Below are positions 1 to 6,340 of a DNA stretch of 10,072 nucleotides, piece after piece; within the stretch, counting starts at the first letter, position 1, and each line of letters begins with the position of its first letter. The stretch comes from Lentzea sp. GTDB lineage: Bacteria; Actinomycetota; Actinomycetes; Mycobacteriales; Pseudonocardiaceae. The stretch spans positions 1 to 10,072 of the forward strand of contig JASLAV010000781.1 in assembly GCA_030146905.1 (NCBI GenBank), read 5' to 3'. The notes under the pieces were generated by a model. That model was not told where the DNA came from. It did no database searches and saw only the letters and a list, made by a program, of their open reading frames with translations. A program made the position numbers and the translations under genes.

Positions 1-234
1 GGCCCGCCCGCCGGGCACGCACCTGCCGCGGGGCTGGGACGCGTCGCGCACCAGGCACACGTCCCAGTCCTGGCACGTGGCGGGGTCGCCGGTGAACCCT
101 CCCGGGCAGCCGATGGGCGCCTGCCTGAGGTCGGGCAGCAGCGGCGCCGGGTCGGCATGGACCTGCTGGGACGAGACGAGACTGCTCGCGGTGATCGTCA
201 GTGCTGCGATCACCGCGCTGATTCTGCTGACCAT
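1..234 (-). CDS. Secreted cysteine-containing protein, 5' part (runs off the window)
   Basis: Reading leftward from the ATG at 234-232 gives 78 uninterrupted codons to the window edge. The start is preceded by a good ribosome binding site (AGGAGA, 7 nt upstream) and overlaps the end of the oxidoreductase gene by 25 nt, so it is probably translated from the same mRNA. The N-terminus looks like a Sec signal peptide: Arg4, a hydrophobic stretch at about 5-20, and a likely cut after Val-His-Ala27. The mature start reads DPAPLLPDLRQ and is followed by four cysteines (43, 54, 60, 72) in a Gly/Pro/Asp-rich segment, so disulfides are likely after export. The LLPDLRQ stretch recalls the mature start of some actinobacterial lysyl-oxidase-like secreted proteins, but the diagnostic copper-binding region would lie outside the window, so this is only a suggestion. 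Function unknown. Confidence 0.8.
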   Translation of the reverse strand, partial: MVSRISAVIAALTITASSLVSSQQVHADPAPLLPDLRQAPIGCPGGFTGDPATCQDWDVCLVRDASQPRGRCVPGGRA

Positions 235-1544
235 GCGGTGTTCTCCTGGATCCGGGATCTCCTGGCTTCGCGCAGGAGGAGGTCCGTCACGGAGCCGGCG
301 AGCTCGACGCTCGAGTTCCAGCTCGTGACGTTCGGGTAGACGTGGGCCGTCGTGGCGAGCAACAGCGGGGTGCCGGGCACCTCGACGGAGGGCCGCTGGG
401 CCAGGTACCCGAGCGGGTACACCGGTTCGACGAACGGCGCCTTGAAGACGCGGACCTCGTCGACGTCGTCCGCGGTGAGCCCGTCGTGGATGCTCAGCAG
501 CTGCTCGGTCCACCGCCGCGCGATGCTGTCGTCGTCCTCGCGGTACAGCGCGGACTCGCGGTCGGTGTAGCGCATGACGTACACGAGGTGCCGGTCGCCG
601 TACCGCTCGGAACCGGCGAGCGGGGTCATCTCGACCACGCCGTCGAAGTCGGTGCCCGACCGCAGCACCGGTGCCCAGTAGTGCCCGGACAACGGCTTGC
701 GGAGGAAGAACAGCGTGTTGACCACACCCTGGTAGGGCAGCCGCACGTCGGGCAGCCTGCGCGCCAGGTCCTCGTCCGCGATGCTCCGCAACGCCGGCAG
801 CGGCACCGTGGAGACCGCACGGCCGGCCTCGATGGTCTCGCCGCCGGCGAGCGTGACGACCACGCGGTCCTGCGTGGCCTCCAGCCGCCGCACGGGAGCC
901 GACGTGCGGACCTCGCCGCCACCCGCCTCGATGGACGCGCGCAGGGCGTCGATCACGCTCTTGTAGCCACCGGCGGGGTAGCCGCGGACGGACTCGTTGC
1001 TCTCCCTGCCGAGCCGCTGCCACACGTACAGGGCCGGTACGTCGCCGAAGGCGGAGCCGAACTTGGCGCCGAACATCGGTGCGAGCAGCAGGTTCCAGAC
1101 CTTGTCGCCGTACAGGCCGCGCAACCAGTCCTCCGTGCGCATCCGGTCGAGGTCCTTGCCCTCGCCGAGCCGGCGCAGCAGCAGGGAGACCACGCCGAAC
1201 CGGATCCGGTCGACGAGCCCCAGCGGACGGAACCGCAGCAGGTCCAGCGCAGAGTTGAACGAGCGGTGGACGCCGTCGACGACCATGCCCATCCTGGTGG
1301 GCCGCCAGCCGACGCTCTCGCGCAGCCCCACCTCGTCCAGCAGCGCGAGCAGGGCCGAGTCGGTCGGCATCACGCAGTGGTAGAAGCGTTCGACCCACTG
1401 GTCGCGCGAGGAGAAGAACGTCCCGAGGCCGCCGAGCTGGTCGCCGCCTTCGAGCAGCGTCACCGGCAGCCCCTCGCGGACGAGCCGGTGCGCGGTGGCG
1501 AGGCCGCAGATGCCCCCGCCGATCACGACGACGCGATCGGGCAT
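210..1544 (-). CDS. FAD-dependent oxidoreductase (amine oxidase / protoporphyrinogen oxidase-like fold)
   Basis: 444 residues, normal for flavin amine-oxidase-fold proteins. The N-terminus carries the dinucleotide-binding signature: VVVIGGGICG (residues 5-14), acidic Glu32 closing the second strand, then the GG pair of DQLGGLGT (35-42) that contacts FAD. The C-terminal FAD-contact segment is visible as HVYPNVTSWNSSVELAG (401-417). The middle (about 85-190) is helical and should form the substrate cap. Proteins of this type are annotated near UDP-galactopyranose mutase and protoporphyrinogen oxidase and occur in actinobacterial polysaccharide clusters next to a GT2 gene, as here. The substrate is unknown; oxidation or isomerisation of a sugar or polyprenyl-linked sugar is inference. 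The ATG shares one base with the GT2 stop (TGATG), so the pair should be translationally coupled; the ribosome site upstream is weak (AGAAGA). True heme-pathway function is unlikely in this context. Confidence 0.9.
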   Translation of the reverse strand: MPDRVVVIGGGICGLATAHRLVREGLPVTLLEGGDQLGGLGTFFSSRDQWVERFYHCVMPTDSALLALLDEVGLRESVGWRPTRMGMVVDGVHRSFNSALDLLRFRPLGLVDRIRFGVVSLLLRRLGEGKDLDRMRTEDWLRGLYGDKVWNLLLAPMFGAKFGSAFGDVPALYVWQRLGRESNESVRGYPAGGYKSVIDALRASIEAGGGEVRTSAPVRRLEATQDRVVVTLAGGETIEAGRAVSTVPLPALRSIADEDLARRLPDVRLPYQGVVNTLFFLRKPLSGHYWAPVLRSGTDFDGVVEMTPLAGSERYGDRHLVYVMRYTDRESALYREDDDSIARRWTEQLLSIHDGLTADDVDEVRVFKAPFVEPVYPLGYLAQRPSVEVPGTPLLLATTAHVYPNVTSWNSSVELAGSVTDLLLREARRSRIQENTAWSAESAR

Positions 1545-2368
1545 CAGATCTTCTTGACCGGGACGGGCGTGAGCCGGTCACGCGTGAGCAGCAGCAGGTA
1601 CTGCCTCAGCGTCCTGCCGAGCCTGAGCTTGCTGGCGCCCGGCTTGCGGTCGTAGCGCAGCTTCAGCGGGATCTCGCTCACGACGGGGCCGCAGTGGCGG
1701 AGCTTCATCAGCAGCTCGACCATGCACGCGAACCCGCGCTCCTCGACCAGCCGTTCGCCCCAGTGCGCGGCGGCGCGGCTGAGCAGGCCCACCCGGTAGG
1801 CGCGGAACCCGCTGGTGAAGTCCTGGACGCCGTCGACCTTGAGCGCCCTGCCGAGCACGACGGCGGCGCCGCGGGAGAGCAACCTGCGAAAGCGCGGCGC
1901 GGTCGAGTCGTCGCCGCCTTCGACGAAGCGCGAGCAGATCACGATGTCCGCTCCTGCCGCGATCTCCCGCAGCAGTGCGGGAATCACGTCGGGGTCGTGC
2001 GTGTCGTCGGCGTCCATGACGATCGCGACGTGGTCCGCCGACGCTTCCGCGAGCACCGCCCGCAGTCCTGACTGGACGGCCTGGCCGAGCCCGAGGTTCA
2101 CCGGGTGGCGCACCAGCCGGACGTCGAGGCCCCGCACACCGGCCGCGCAGTCGCCGGTGCCGTCGGACGACCCGTCGTCGACCACCCAGACGGTGATCCG
2201 GTCGGCGATCTCCACGTCGGCGACGCGGCGCAGCAACCGGGGCAGCGCGGCCGCCTCGTTGTAGGCGGGGAGGACGAGGTGCACATCGCCGCACGTGCGG
2301 ATCGGGTCCTGCACGGTCGTGACGGCACCCTCGGCTGAATGCCGGGTGCCGTGTTCGTCGACTCTCAC
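1544..2368 (-). CDS. Glycosyltransferase family 2, DPM-synthase-like
   Basis: 274 residues with a complete GT-A fold of the DPM1/DPG-synthase-like group of GT2. Visible motifs: VLPAYNEAA (32-40), VVDDGSSDGT (62-71) for the nucleotide, MDADDTHDPD (118-127) with the metal-binding DxD-type acids, CSRFVEGG (145-152), and DFTSGFRAYR (183-192). The tail has EIPLKLRYDRKPGASKL (232-248), the basic segment typical of polyprenyl-phosphate glycosyltransferases. No membrane segment follows, so it is expected to act on the cytosolic membrane face, moving a sugar from a nucleotide donor to polyprenyl phosphate. Which sugar is not readable. The GTG start at 2368-2366 is chosen because GAGGGGG lies about 6 nt upstream; a later in-frame GTG would still keep the catalytic domain. 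It is first gene of the leftward unit, divergent from the sugar transferase gene. Direct transfer to a glycan is an alternative role. Confidence 0.93.
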   Translation of the reverse strand: MRVDEHGTRHSAEGAVTTVQDPIRTCGDVHLVLPAYNEAAALPRLLRRVADVEIADRITVWVVDDGSSDGTGDCAAGVRGLDVRLVRHPVNLGLGQAVQSGLRAVLAEASADHVAIVMDADDTHDPDVIPALLREIAAGADIVICSRFVEGGDDSTAPRFRRLLSRGAAVVLGRALKVDGVQDFTSGFRAYRVGLLSRAAAHWGERLVEERGFACMVELLMKLRHCGPVVSEIPLKLRYDRKPGASKLRLGRTLRQYLLLLTRDRLTPVPVKKI

Positions 2369-2526
2369 TCAATGCCCCCTCTTCGGTGGCTCGCGGTTGG
2401 TGGCGTGAATTATTGACACGACGTGCTAAAGCTTTTGAGCCGACCCTGGGCCACTTCAGGGCGGGTAGCACCTCGAAACCTCACCAACTGCGTTCAGCGG
2501 GACACTGAAGAGGGAATATTGATACC

Positions 2527-2544
2527 CGAAGAGATGATCTTTCG
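2527..2544. promoter_or_regulatory. Candidate operator: near-palindrome CGAA-g-AGAT-g-ATCT-TTCG
   Basis: The core AGATGATCT (2532-2540) is a perfect inverted repeat around a central G. It is flanked by CGAA on the left and TTCG on the right, offset by one extra G at 2531. The 9-mer GATGATCTT inside it (2533-2541) recurs at 2595-2603. Position between the weak rightward promoter candidate and the gene start would fit a repressor site. No regulator gene is in the window, so the binding protein is unknown; chance is possible for so short a site. Confidence 0.3.
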
Positions 2545-2593
2545 CAGCACATTCACTCTTTCGCGCAACAATGCGGTCAACAATCCTTCGATC

Positions 2594-2605
2594 GGATGAT
2601 CTTCC
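2594..2605. promoter_or_regulatory. Dyad GGATGATCTTCC abutting the sugar-transferase start codon
   Basis: Five of six base pairs match in this 12-bp inverted repeat, and it ends directly before the ATG at 2606. Its left arm GGA (2594-2596) is also the only Shine-Dalgarno-like sequence for this gene, about 9 nt from the ATG. A protein bound here, or pairing within the leader, would affect translation start. It shares GATGATCTT with the dyad at 2527-2544. This is inference from position and shape only. Confidence 0.25.
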
Positions 2606-4048
2606 ATGAGGCGAATCTCGGCGGTTGCCGTTCCGGCCGCACCACTTCCCGCGCGCGAGGCTGAGCCCAGACGGCCACCGCGGCCGGGCGCGCACCCGGC
2701 CAGGGACCGCCGGGACCTGCTCAGCCGGGTGAACGCCGTGGCCGTCCTGCTGGTCCTCGTCGACTGCGCGACGCTCGTGGCGGTGTGCCTGGACCGCGGC
2801 GTCGGCTGGGTCTGGGGCGGCGCGGTCGCGGTGGCGGTGCTCACGATCAGGGGCGCGTGGCGGCTCTACCGCAGGCGGCTGTGGCTGTCGTGGCTGCAGG
2901 ACCTGCCGCGCTCCGCGGCGAGCACGGCGCTGGCGTTCGCGCTGCTCACCGGCATCGGCCTGGTCAGCGGTGCCCCTGCGGCCGGACTCGCGGCCGCGCA
3001 GTGGGCGATGATCGCGTTCGCGCTGGTCATCGAGCCGATCAGGTGGTGCGTGTTCTGGTTCGGCCGGTGGTGCCGCAAGCGGTTCGACCGCTGCGACCGC
3101 ACGATCATCGTCGGCGCCGGCCAGGTCGGGGTGAACCTCGCGACCACCATGCTGGAGCACCCGGAGTTCGGCCTGCGGCCCGTCGCGTTCGCCGACTCCG
3201 GCCCGGACCCCGACCGCCAGCCGCCGTTGCTGGAGATCGTCGACGGCGACCTGGCCGACGCGATCGTGCGGCTGCGCGCGGGCACCGTGGTCCTCGCGTT
3301 CTCGCACACCCGCGAGTCGCGGCTGGTCGAGGCCGCGATCACCGCCCACCGGATGGGCTGCTCGACGCTGGTCGTGCCCCGCATGTACGAGCTGCACCCC
3401 GACGGGCCCGGCATCGAACGGCTGCGCAGCTACCCGCTGATGCGCCTCGGCACCGCGCCGACCAGCAGGCCCACCTGGTGGGTCAAGCGCGCGGCCGACC
3501 TGGTGCTCGCGGCGATCGCGCTGGTCGTGTTGTCGCCGGTCATCGGCCTGTGCGCGCTCGCGGTGCTGGTCGAGAGCGGCAGGCCGCTCTTCTTCCGGCA
3601 GGTCCGCGTCGGCATGGACGACCGCACGTTCGTCCTCTACAAGATCCGCAGCGTCCGGCAGTCGGGCGAGGACGACTCGCAGGTGAAGTGGTCGGTCGTG
3701 GGCGACGCCAGGGTCGGCCCGGTCGGCCGGTTCCTGCGGCGCACGTCGCTGGACGAACTGCCCCAGCTGTGGAACGTCCTGCGCGGCGACATGTGCGTTG
3801 TCGGACCGCGGCCGGAACGACCGGGTTTCGTTCGCGAGTTCTCCGCTATTCACGAGCTATATTGGGCTCGCCACCGCGTTCCGACCGGCCTGACGGGGCT
3901 CGCTCAGGTGCACGGGTTGCGGGGTGACACCTCGATTGCCGACAGGTCTCGGTACGACAACTACTACATCGCGAATTGGTCGCTGTGGCTCGACCTGAGG
4001 ATTCTACTGATGACAGCGGGTGAGTTGTGTTGCCGGAGAAATCGCTGA
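2606..4048 (+). CDS. Polyprenyl-phosphate sugar-1-phosphate transferase (polyprenyl glycosylphosphotransferase)
   Basis: 480 residues with the full layout of the WbaP-like family. After a Pro/Arg-rich cytosolic head (1-40) come four likely membrane segments (about 43-61, 68-85, 105-121, 126-150). A Rossmann-like domain follows, starting TIIVGAGQVGVN (166-177), and then the bacterial sugar transferase domain from about 291. In that domain are the hydrophobic helix 296-322, FFRQVRVG (329-336), LYKIRSV (344-350), SLDELPQLWNVLRGDM (381-396) with the catalytic Asp383-Glu384 pair, VGPRPERPGF (399-408), and PTGLTGLAQVHGLRG (426-440). The family moves a hexose- or acetamidohexose-1-phosphate from a nucleotide sugar to undecaprenyl phosphate, the first committed step of a lipid-linked glycan; the sugar cannot be read from sequence. 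KIRSV replaces the commoner KFRSM. The ATG at 2606 has only a weak GGA upstream. The last ~85 codons use many more A/T-ending codons than the rest. Confidence 0.95.
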   Translation: MRRISAVAVPAAPLPAREAEPRRPPRPGAHPARDRRDLLSRVNAVAVLLVLVDCATLVAVCLDRGVGWVWGGAVAVAVLTIRGAWRLYRRRLWLSWLQDLPRSAASTALAFALLTGIGLVSGAPAAGLAAAQWAMIAFALVIEPIRWCVFWFGRWCRKRFDRCDRTIIVGAGQVGVNLATTMLEHPEFGLRPVAFADSGPDPDRQPPLLEIVDGDLADAIVRLRAGTVVLAFSHTRESRLVEAAITAHRMGCSTLVVPRMYELHPDGPGIERLRSYPLMRLGTAPTSRPTWWVKRAADLVLAAIALVVLSPVIGLCALAVLVESGRPLFFRQVRVGMDDRTFVLYKIRSVRQSGEDDSQVKWSVVGDARVGPVGRFLRRTSLDELPQLWNVLRGDMCVVGPRPERPGFVREFSAIHELYWARHRVPTGLTGLAQVHGLRGDTSIADRSRYDNYYIANWSLWLDLRILLMTAGELCCRRNR

Positions 4049-5262
4049 TACGGCGATTCGCAGTTGTCGTTCTCGTGCTCCTTTCGAGCGCGTGCACGAT
4101 GAGCATGGCCACCGAGCCCGTCGTCACGGCGCCGGCGCCCAAACCGCTGGCGCCGTGCGCGTGGTGGTACGCCATCGGCGACTCGCCGACCGCGTGGGAG
4201 ATCAAGACCGCCGCCAAGAACTACGACGTGGTCGTGCTCAACGCGTGGGAGACGGCGCACATGCGCAAGCTCCACGAGCTGAACCCCGAGGTGAAGGTCC
4301 TCGTCTACAAGGACTTCTCCAGCGTGCGCAGCTACCCCGGCGCCGTCGAGGGCAAACGCGACGCCAAGTACCTGCCCACCGGCATCGGGTACTTCGCGGC
4401 GGAGAAGCAGCACCCCGAGTGGTTCGCCACCAGCACGGCGGGAAAGCGCGTCGAGTGGAGCGGCTACCCGCTGCACTGGCAGACGACGGTGTGGGACCCG
4501 GCCTACCAGAAGGCGTGGGCGGACGCGGTCGTCGGCGAGGTGCTGCGCGAGGGCTGGGACGGCGTGCTGGCGGACAACGACTTCAGCTCGCTCAAGTACT
4601 ACTCGTCGGCGGTGCTCGCCGGCACCGCCGACGCCGAGGAGACGGACCGGCTGCTGCGCGAGGGCCTCGACGGCATGCTCCAACGCGTCGGTGACGCCCT
4701 GGAGAAGTCGGGGAAGATGCTGGTGCCCAACGTGTCGGAGTCCCAGCTGACACCGGGCAGGTGGGCGGCGCACTCGCGGTACGCGGGCGCGATGGAGGAG
4801 AACTTCGGCCTGCGCGGCGACAACGGCGCCGGTGAGCTGATCACGTTCCAGGGCAACCAGTTCAAGGAGCAGCGCGCCCAGGCCGCGCTCGGCGAGTCCT
4901 GGTTGCTGCTGATCACGCACACGAAGTCCGAGCAGGAGGAGCGCGTCGGGTACGCCTCCGCCGCGCTGCTCGCGAGCCCCCACACGTGCTGGACGAGGGC
5001 CAACCCCGACTACAAGAGCCCGTACTGGTCGCTGTACCAGGACGCCCGGCTCGGCGAGGCGGTCGAGGCGGCCGTCCGCCTGCCGAGCGGGGTGTGGACG
5101 CGGCGCTACAGCAACGGCTGGGTGGCGGTGAACCCGACGAAGACCTCGGCGCTGCTCACCCCGCCGACGGGTCTGGTGACGATGCGGGGCCAGCAGGTCC
5201 CGAGCCAGCTGGACCTGCCGCCCGCGGACGCCGCGGTGCTGGTCAACGCTCCGAGGTGGTGA
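4027..5262 (+). CDS. Lipoprotein with putative glycoside-hydrolase TIM barrel (GHL15 / GH114-like)
   Basis: 411 residues. The start RRFAVVVLVLLSSAC (9-23) is a lipoprotein signal with Cys23 as the lipidated residue, so the protein should sit on the outer membrane face. The remainder resembles the uncharacterised GHL15 hydrolase family, related to endo-alpha-1,4-polygalactosaminidase-like (GH114) barrels. Segments matching alternating strands include YDVVVLNAW (66-74), VKVLVYKDFSS (89-99), GWDGVLADND (176-185), MLVPNVSE (231-238), AMEENF (255-260) and WLLLITHT (292-299). Asp183 and Glu257 or Glu258 are my guesses for catalytic acids. The C-terminal part (about 355-409) looks like a small beta domain. 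The GTG start at 4027 overlaps the sugar transferase by 22 nt, implying cotranscription and a role in the same glycan, such as trimming, release or clearance of the polymer. The substrate is unknown. Its 3' end overlaps the convergent GT4 gene by 20 nt. Confidence 0.8.
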   Translation: MLPEKSLIRRFAVVVLVLLSSACTMSMATEPVVTAPAPKPLAPCAWWYAIGDSPTAWEIKTAAKNYDVVVLNAWETAHMRKLHELNPEVKVLVYKDFSSVRSYPGAVEGKRDAKYLPTGIGYFAAEKQHPEWFATSTAGKRVEWSGYPLHWQTTVWDPAYQKAWADAVVGEVLREGWDGVLADNDFSSLKYYSSAVLAGTADAEETDRLLREGLDGMLQRVGDALEKSGKMLVPNVSESQLTPGRWAAHSRYAGAMEENFGLRGDNGAGELITFQGNQFKEQRAQAALGESWLLLITHTKSEQEERVGYASAALLASPHTCWTRANPDYKSPYWSLYQDARLGEAVEAAVRLPSGVWTRRYSNGWVAVNPTKTSALLTPPTGLVTMRGQQVPSQLDLPPADAAVLVNAPRW

Positions 5263-6340
5263 GCTTGCGGTAGAGGTCGAGGTGGCGTCGCGCGCAGACC
5301 TCCGCGGTGAACCGCTCCCGTGCCCGCGTCGCCAGCCTCGCTCCCGTGCCACCGGGATCGGGTGCGGCGAAGAGGTCCCGCAGCCGCGCGGCGAGCGCGC
5401 TCACGTCACCGGGCCGCGGGCAGTCCTCGCCGGGAACGCCCAGCATGTCCGCCACGCCACCGGTGTCCGTCGCGAGCACCGGCTTGCCCGCCGCCATGGC
5501 CTCCGCGATCACGAGCGGCTGCTGTTCCATCGTGGACGGCAGCACCAGGGCGTCGTGCCCCAGCAGCAACGCGGGCACGTCGGACCGGAAGCCGAGGAAC
5601 CGCACGCGGTCGCCGAGCCCCCTCCTGGTGACCCTGCCCTCCGCCTGCATCCTCTGTGGACCGTCGCCGACGACCGTGAGGGTCGCGTCCTGCGGCATCG
5701 TGGTCTCCAGCGCGTCCAGCAGGGTGAGCAGGCCTTTGCGCTCGACCAGCAGGCCCACGAAGATCAGGTGGCGGACGGGTCCCACCGGCGGGTTCGAGGC
5801 GCCGACGTCGACGCAGTTGTCGATGTGGGTCATGCGGTGCGGTGGCACGTACAGCCTGTCGCGCAGGAACCGCCCCATCTCCCTGGCGGGCACGACCGTC
5901 CGGTGCACGACACGGGCGACCGCGGCGTCGGCGGCCAGCACCGCCCGCGTGTACGCCGGCGGCGGGGTCGCGCCCCGCACCCCGCGGAACCACGGCTCGT
6001 CCACGTCGTCGGGCACGCCGTGGTAGGTGTGCACGATCTTGGTCCCGGTGGTCGCGAGGCCCGCGCTCACCAGTCCCGACCGCCTGTCCTGGGCGTGCAC
6101 GACGTCCGGCCGCCACGACCGGAGCGCGGCGCGGGCCAGTCGTGCGGCGCGCACGTCCCCCTTGCGCGGGACGAGGATCTCCTCGAAGAACGGGTCGATC
6201 AGCTCACCGCCCCTGCGGGGGCGTGGGCCGAAGACGCGCACGTCGGCGTCGTCCGTCTTGGCCAGGGCGGCGGCCAGGCGCACGGTGACGTCCACCGGGC
6301 CACCGCTGTCCTGTGTGAGCAGGTAGGCGATCCGTGTCAT
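5243..6340 (-). CDS. Glycosyltransferase family 4 (GT-B), last gene of the leftward unit
   Basis: 365 residues, typical GT4 length. The acceptor half begins IAYLLTQDSGGP (4-15) and includes RPDVVHAQD (77-85) and IVHTYHGVPDD (102-112). The donor half shows HLIFVGLLVERKGLLTLLDA (191-210), LTVVGDGPQR (221-230), VRFLGFRSDV (246-255) and the family's EX7E pair, Glu272 and Glu280 in EQQPLVIAEAMAAGKPVLA. A retaining transferase using a nucleotide sugar in the cytosol is expected; the donor and linkage are not readable. The ATG at 6340-6338 overlaps the stop of the other GT4 gene (ATGA), with AAGGA 5 nt upstream, so coupled translation is likely. Four overlapping genes read into it, so it should share their mRNA. 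Its end overlaps the hydrolase gene on the opposite strand. Confidence 0.94.
   Translation of the reverse strand: MTRIAYLLTQDSGGPVDVTVRLAAALAKTDDADVRVFGPRPRRGGELIDPFFEEILVPRKGDVRAARLARAALRSWRPDVVHAQDRRSGLVSAGLATTGTKIVHTYHGVPDDVDEPWFRGVRGATPPPAYTRAVLAADAAVARVVHRTVVPAREMGRFLRDRLYVPPHRMTHIDNCVDVGASNPPVGPVRHLIFVGLLVERKGLLTLLDALETTMPQDATLTVVGDGPQRMQAEGRVTRRGLGDRVRFLGFRSDVPALLLGHDALVLPSTMEQQPLVIAEAMAAGKPVLATDTGGVADMLGVPGEDCPRPGDVSALAARLRDLFAAPDPGGTGARLATRARERFTAEVCARRHLDLYRKLTTSER

Larger units (their letters stand above)
2369..2605. promoter_or_regulatory. Divergent intergenic regulatory region
   Basis: This 237-bp stretch separates the GTG of the GT2 gene from the ATG of the sugar transferase gene, so promoters for both the leftward and rightward units should lie here. 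It is clearly more A+T-rich than the flanks. I see no promoter with both hexamers convincing. For the rightward unit a weak pair is TTCAGC (2493-2498) and TATTGA (2517-2522), spacer 18. For the leftward unit an A+T-rich AATAAT (complement of 2409-2414) could be a -10 but lacks a good -35. Short dyads are present: CCCTG-N8-CAGGG (2444-2461), CGAAGAGATGATCTTTCG (2527-2544) and GGATGATCTTCC (2594-2605). No small gene was recognised in it. Confidence 0.6.

Noticed and set aside
342..1655. Long + strand open frame opposite the oxidoreductase
   Set aside because: Low-complexity Arg/Gln/Val/His-rich product; the opposite strand has intact FAD-binding motifs at both ends.
2413..2418. Perfect TTGACA on the + strand as a -35 element
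   Set aside because: No acceptable -10 hexamer lies 16-18 bp downstream (TTGAGC, TGAGCC, GAGCCG are there), so it was not called a promoter.
2512..2527. GGGAATATTGATACCC as an operator
   Set aside because: Only five of eight pairs match and the centre is not symmetric; it more likely reflects the A+T-rich promoter area.
2456..3853. Long - strand open frame opposite the sugar transferase
   Set aside because: Its product is Arg/Gln/Asp/Ala-rich without domains and crosses the divergent promoter region; the + strand gene is a clear family member.
3964..5352. Long - strand open frame opposite the hydrolase lipoprotein
   Set aside because: No domain, biased composition, and it would overlap three real genes.
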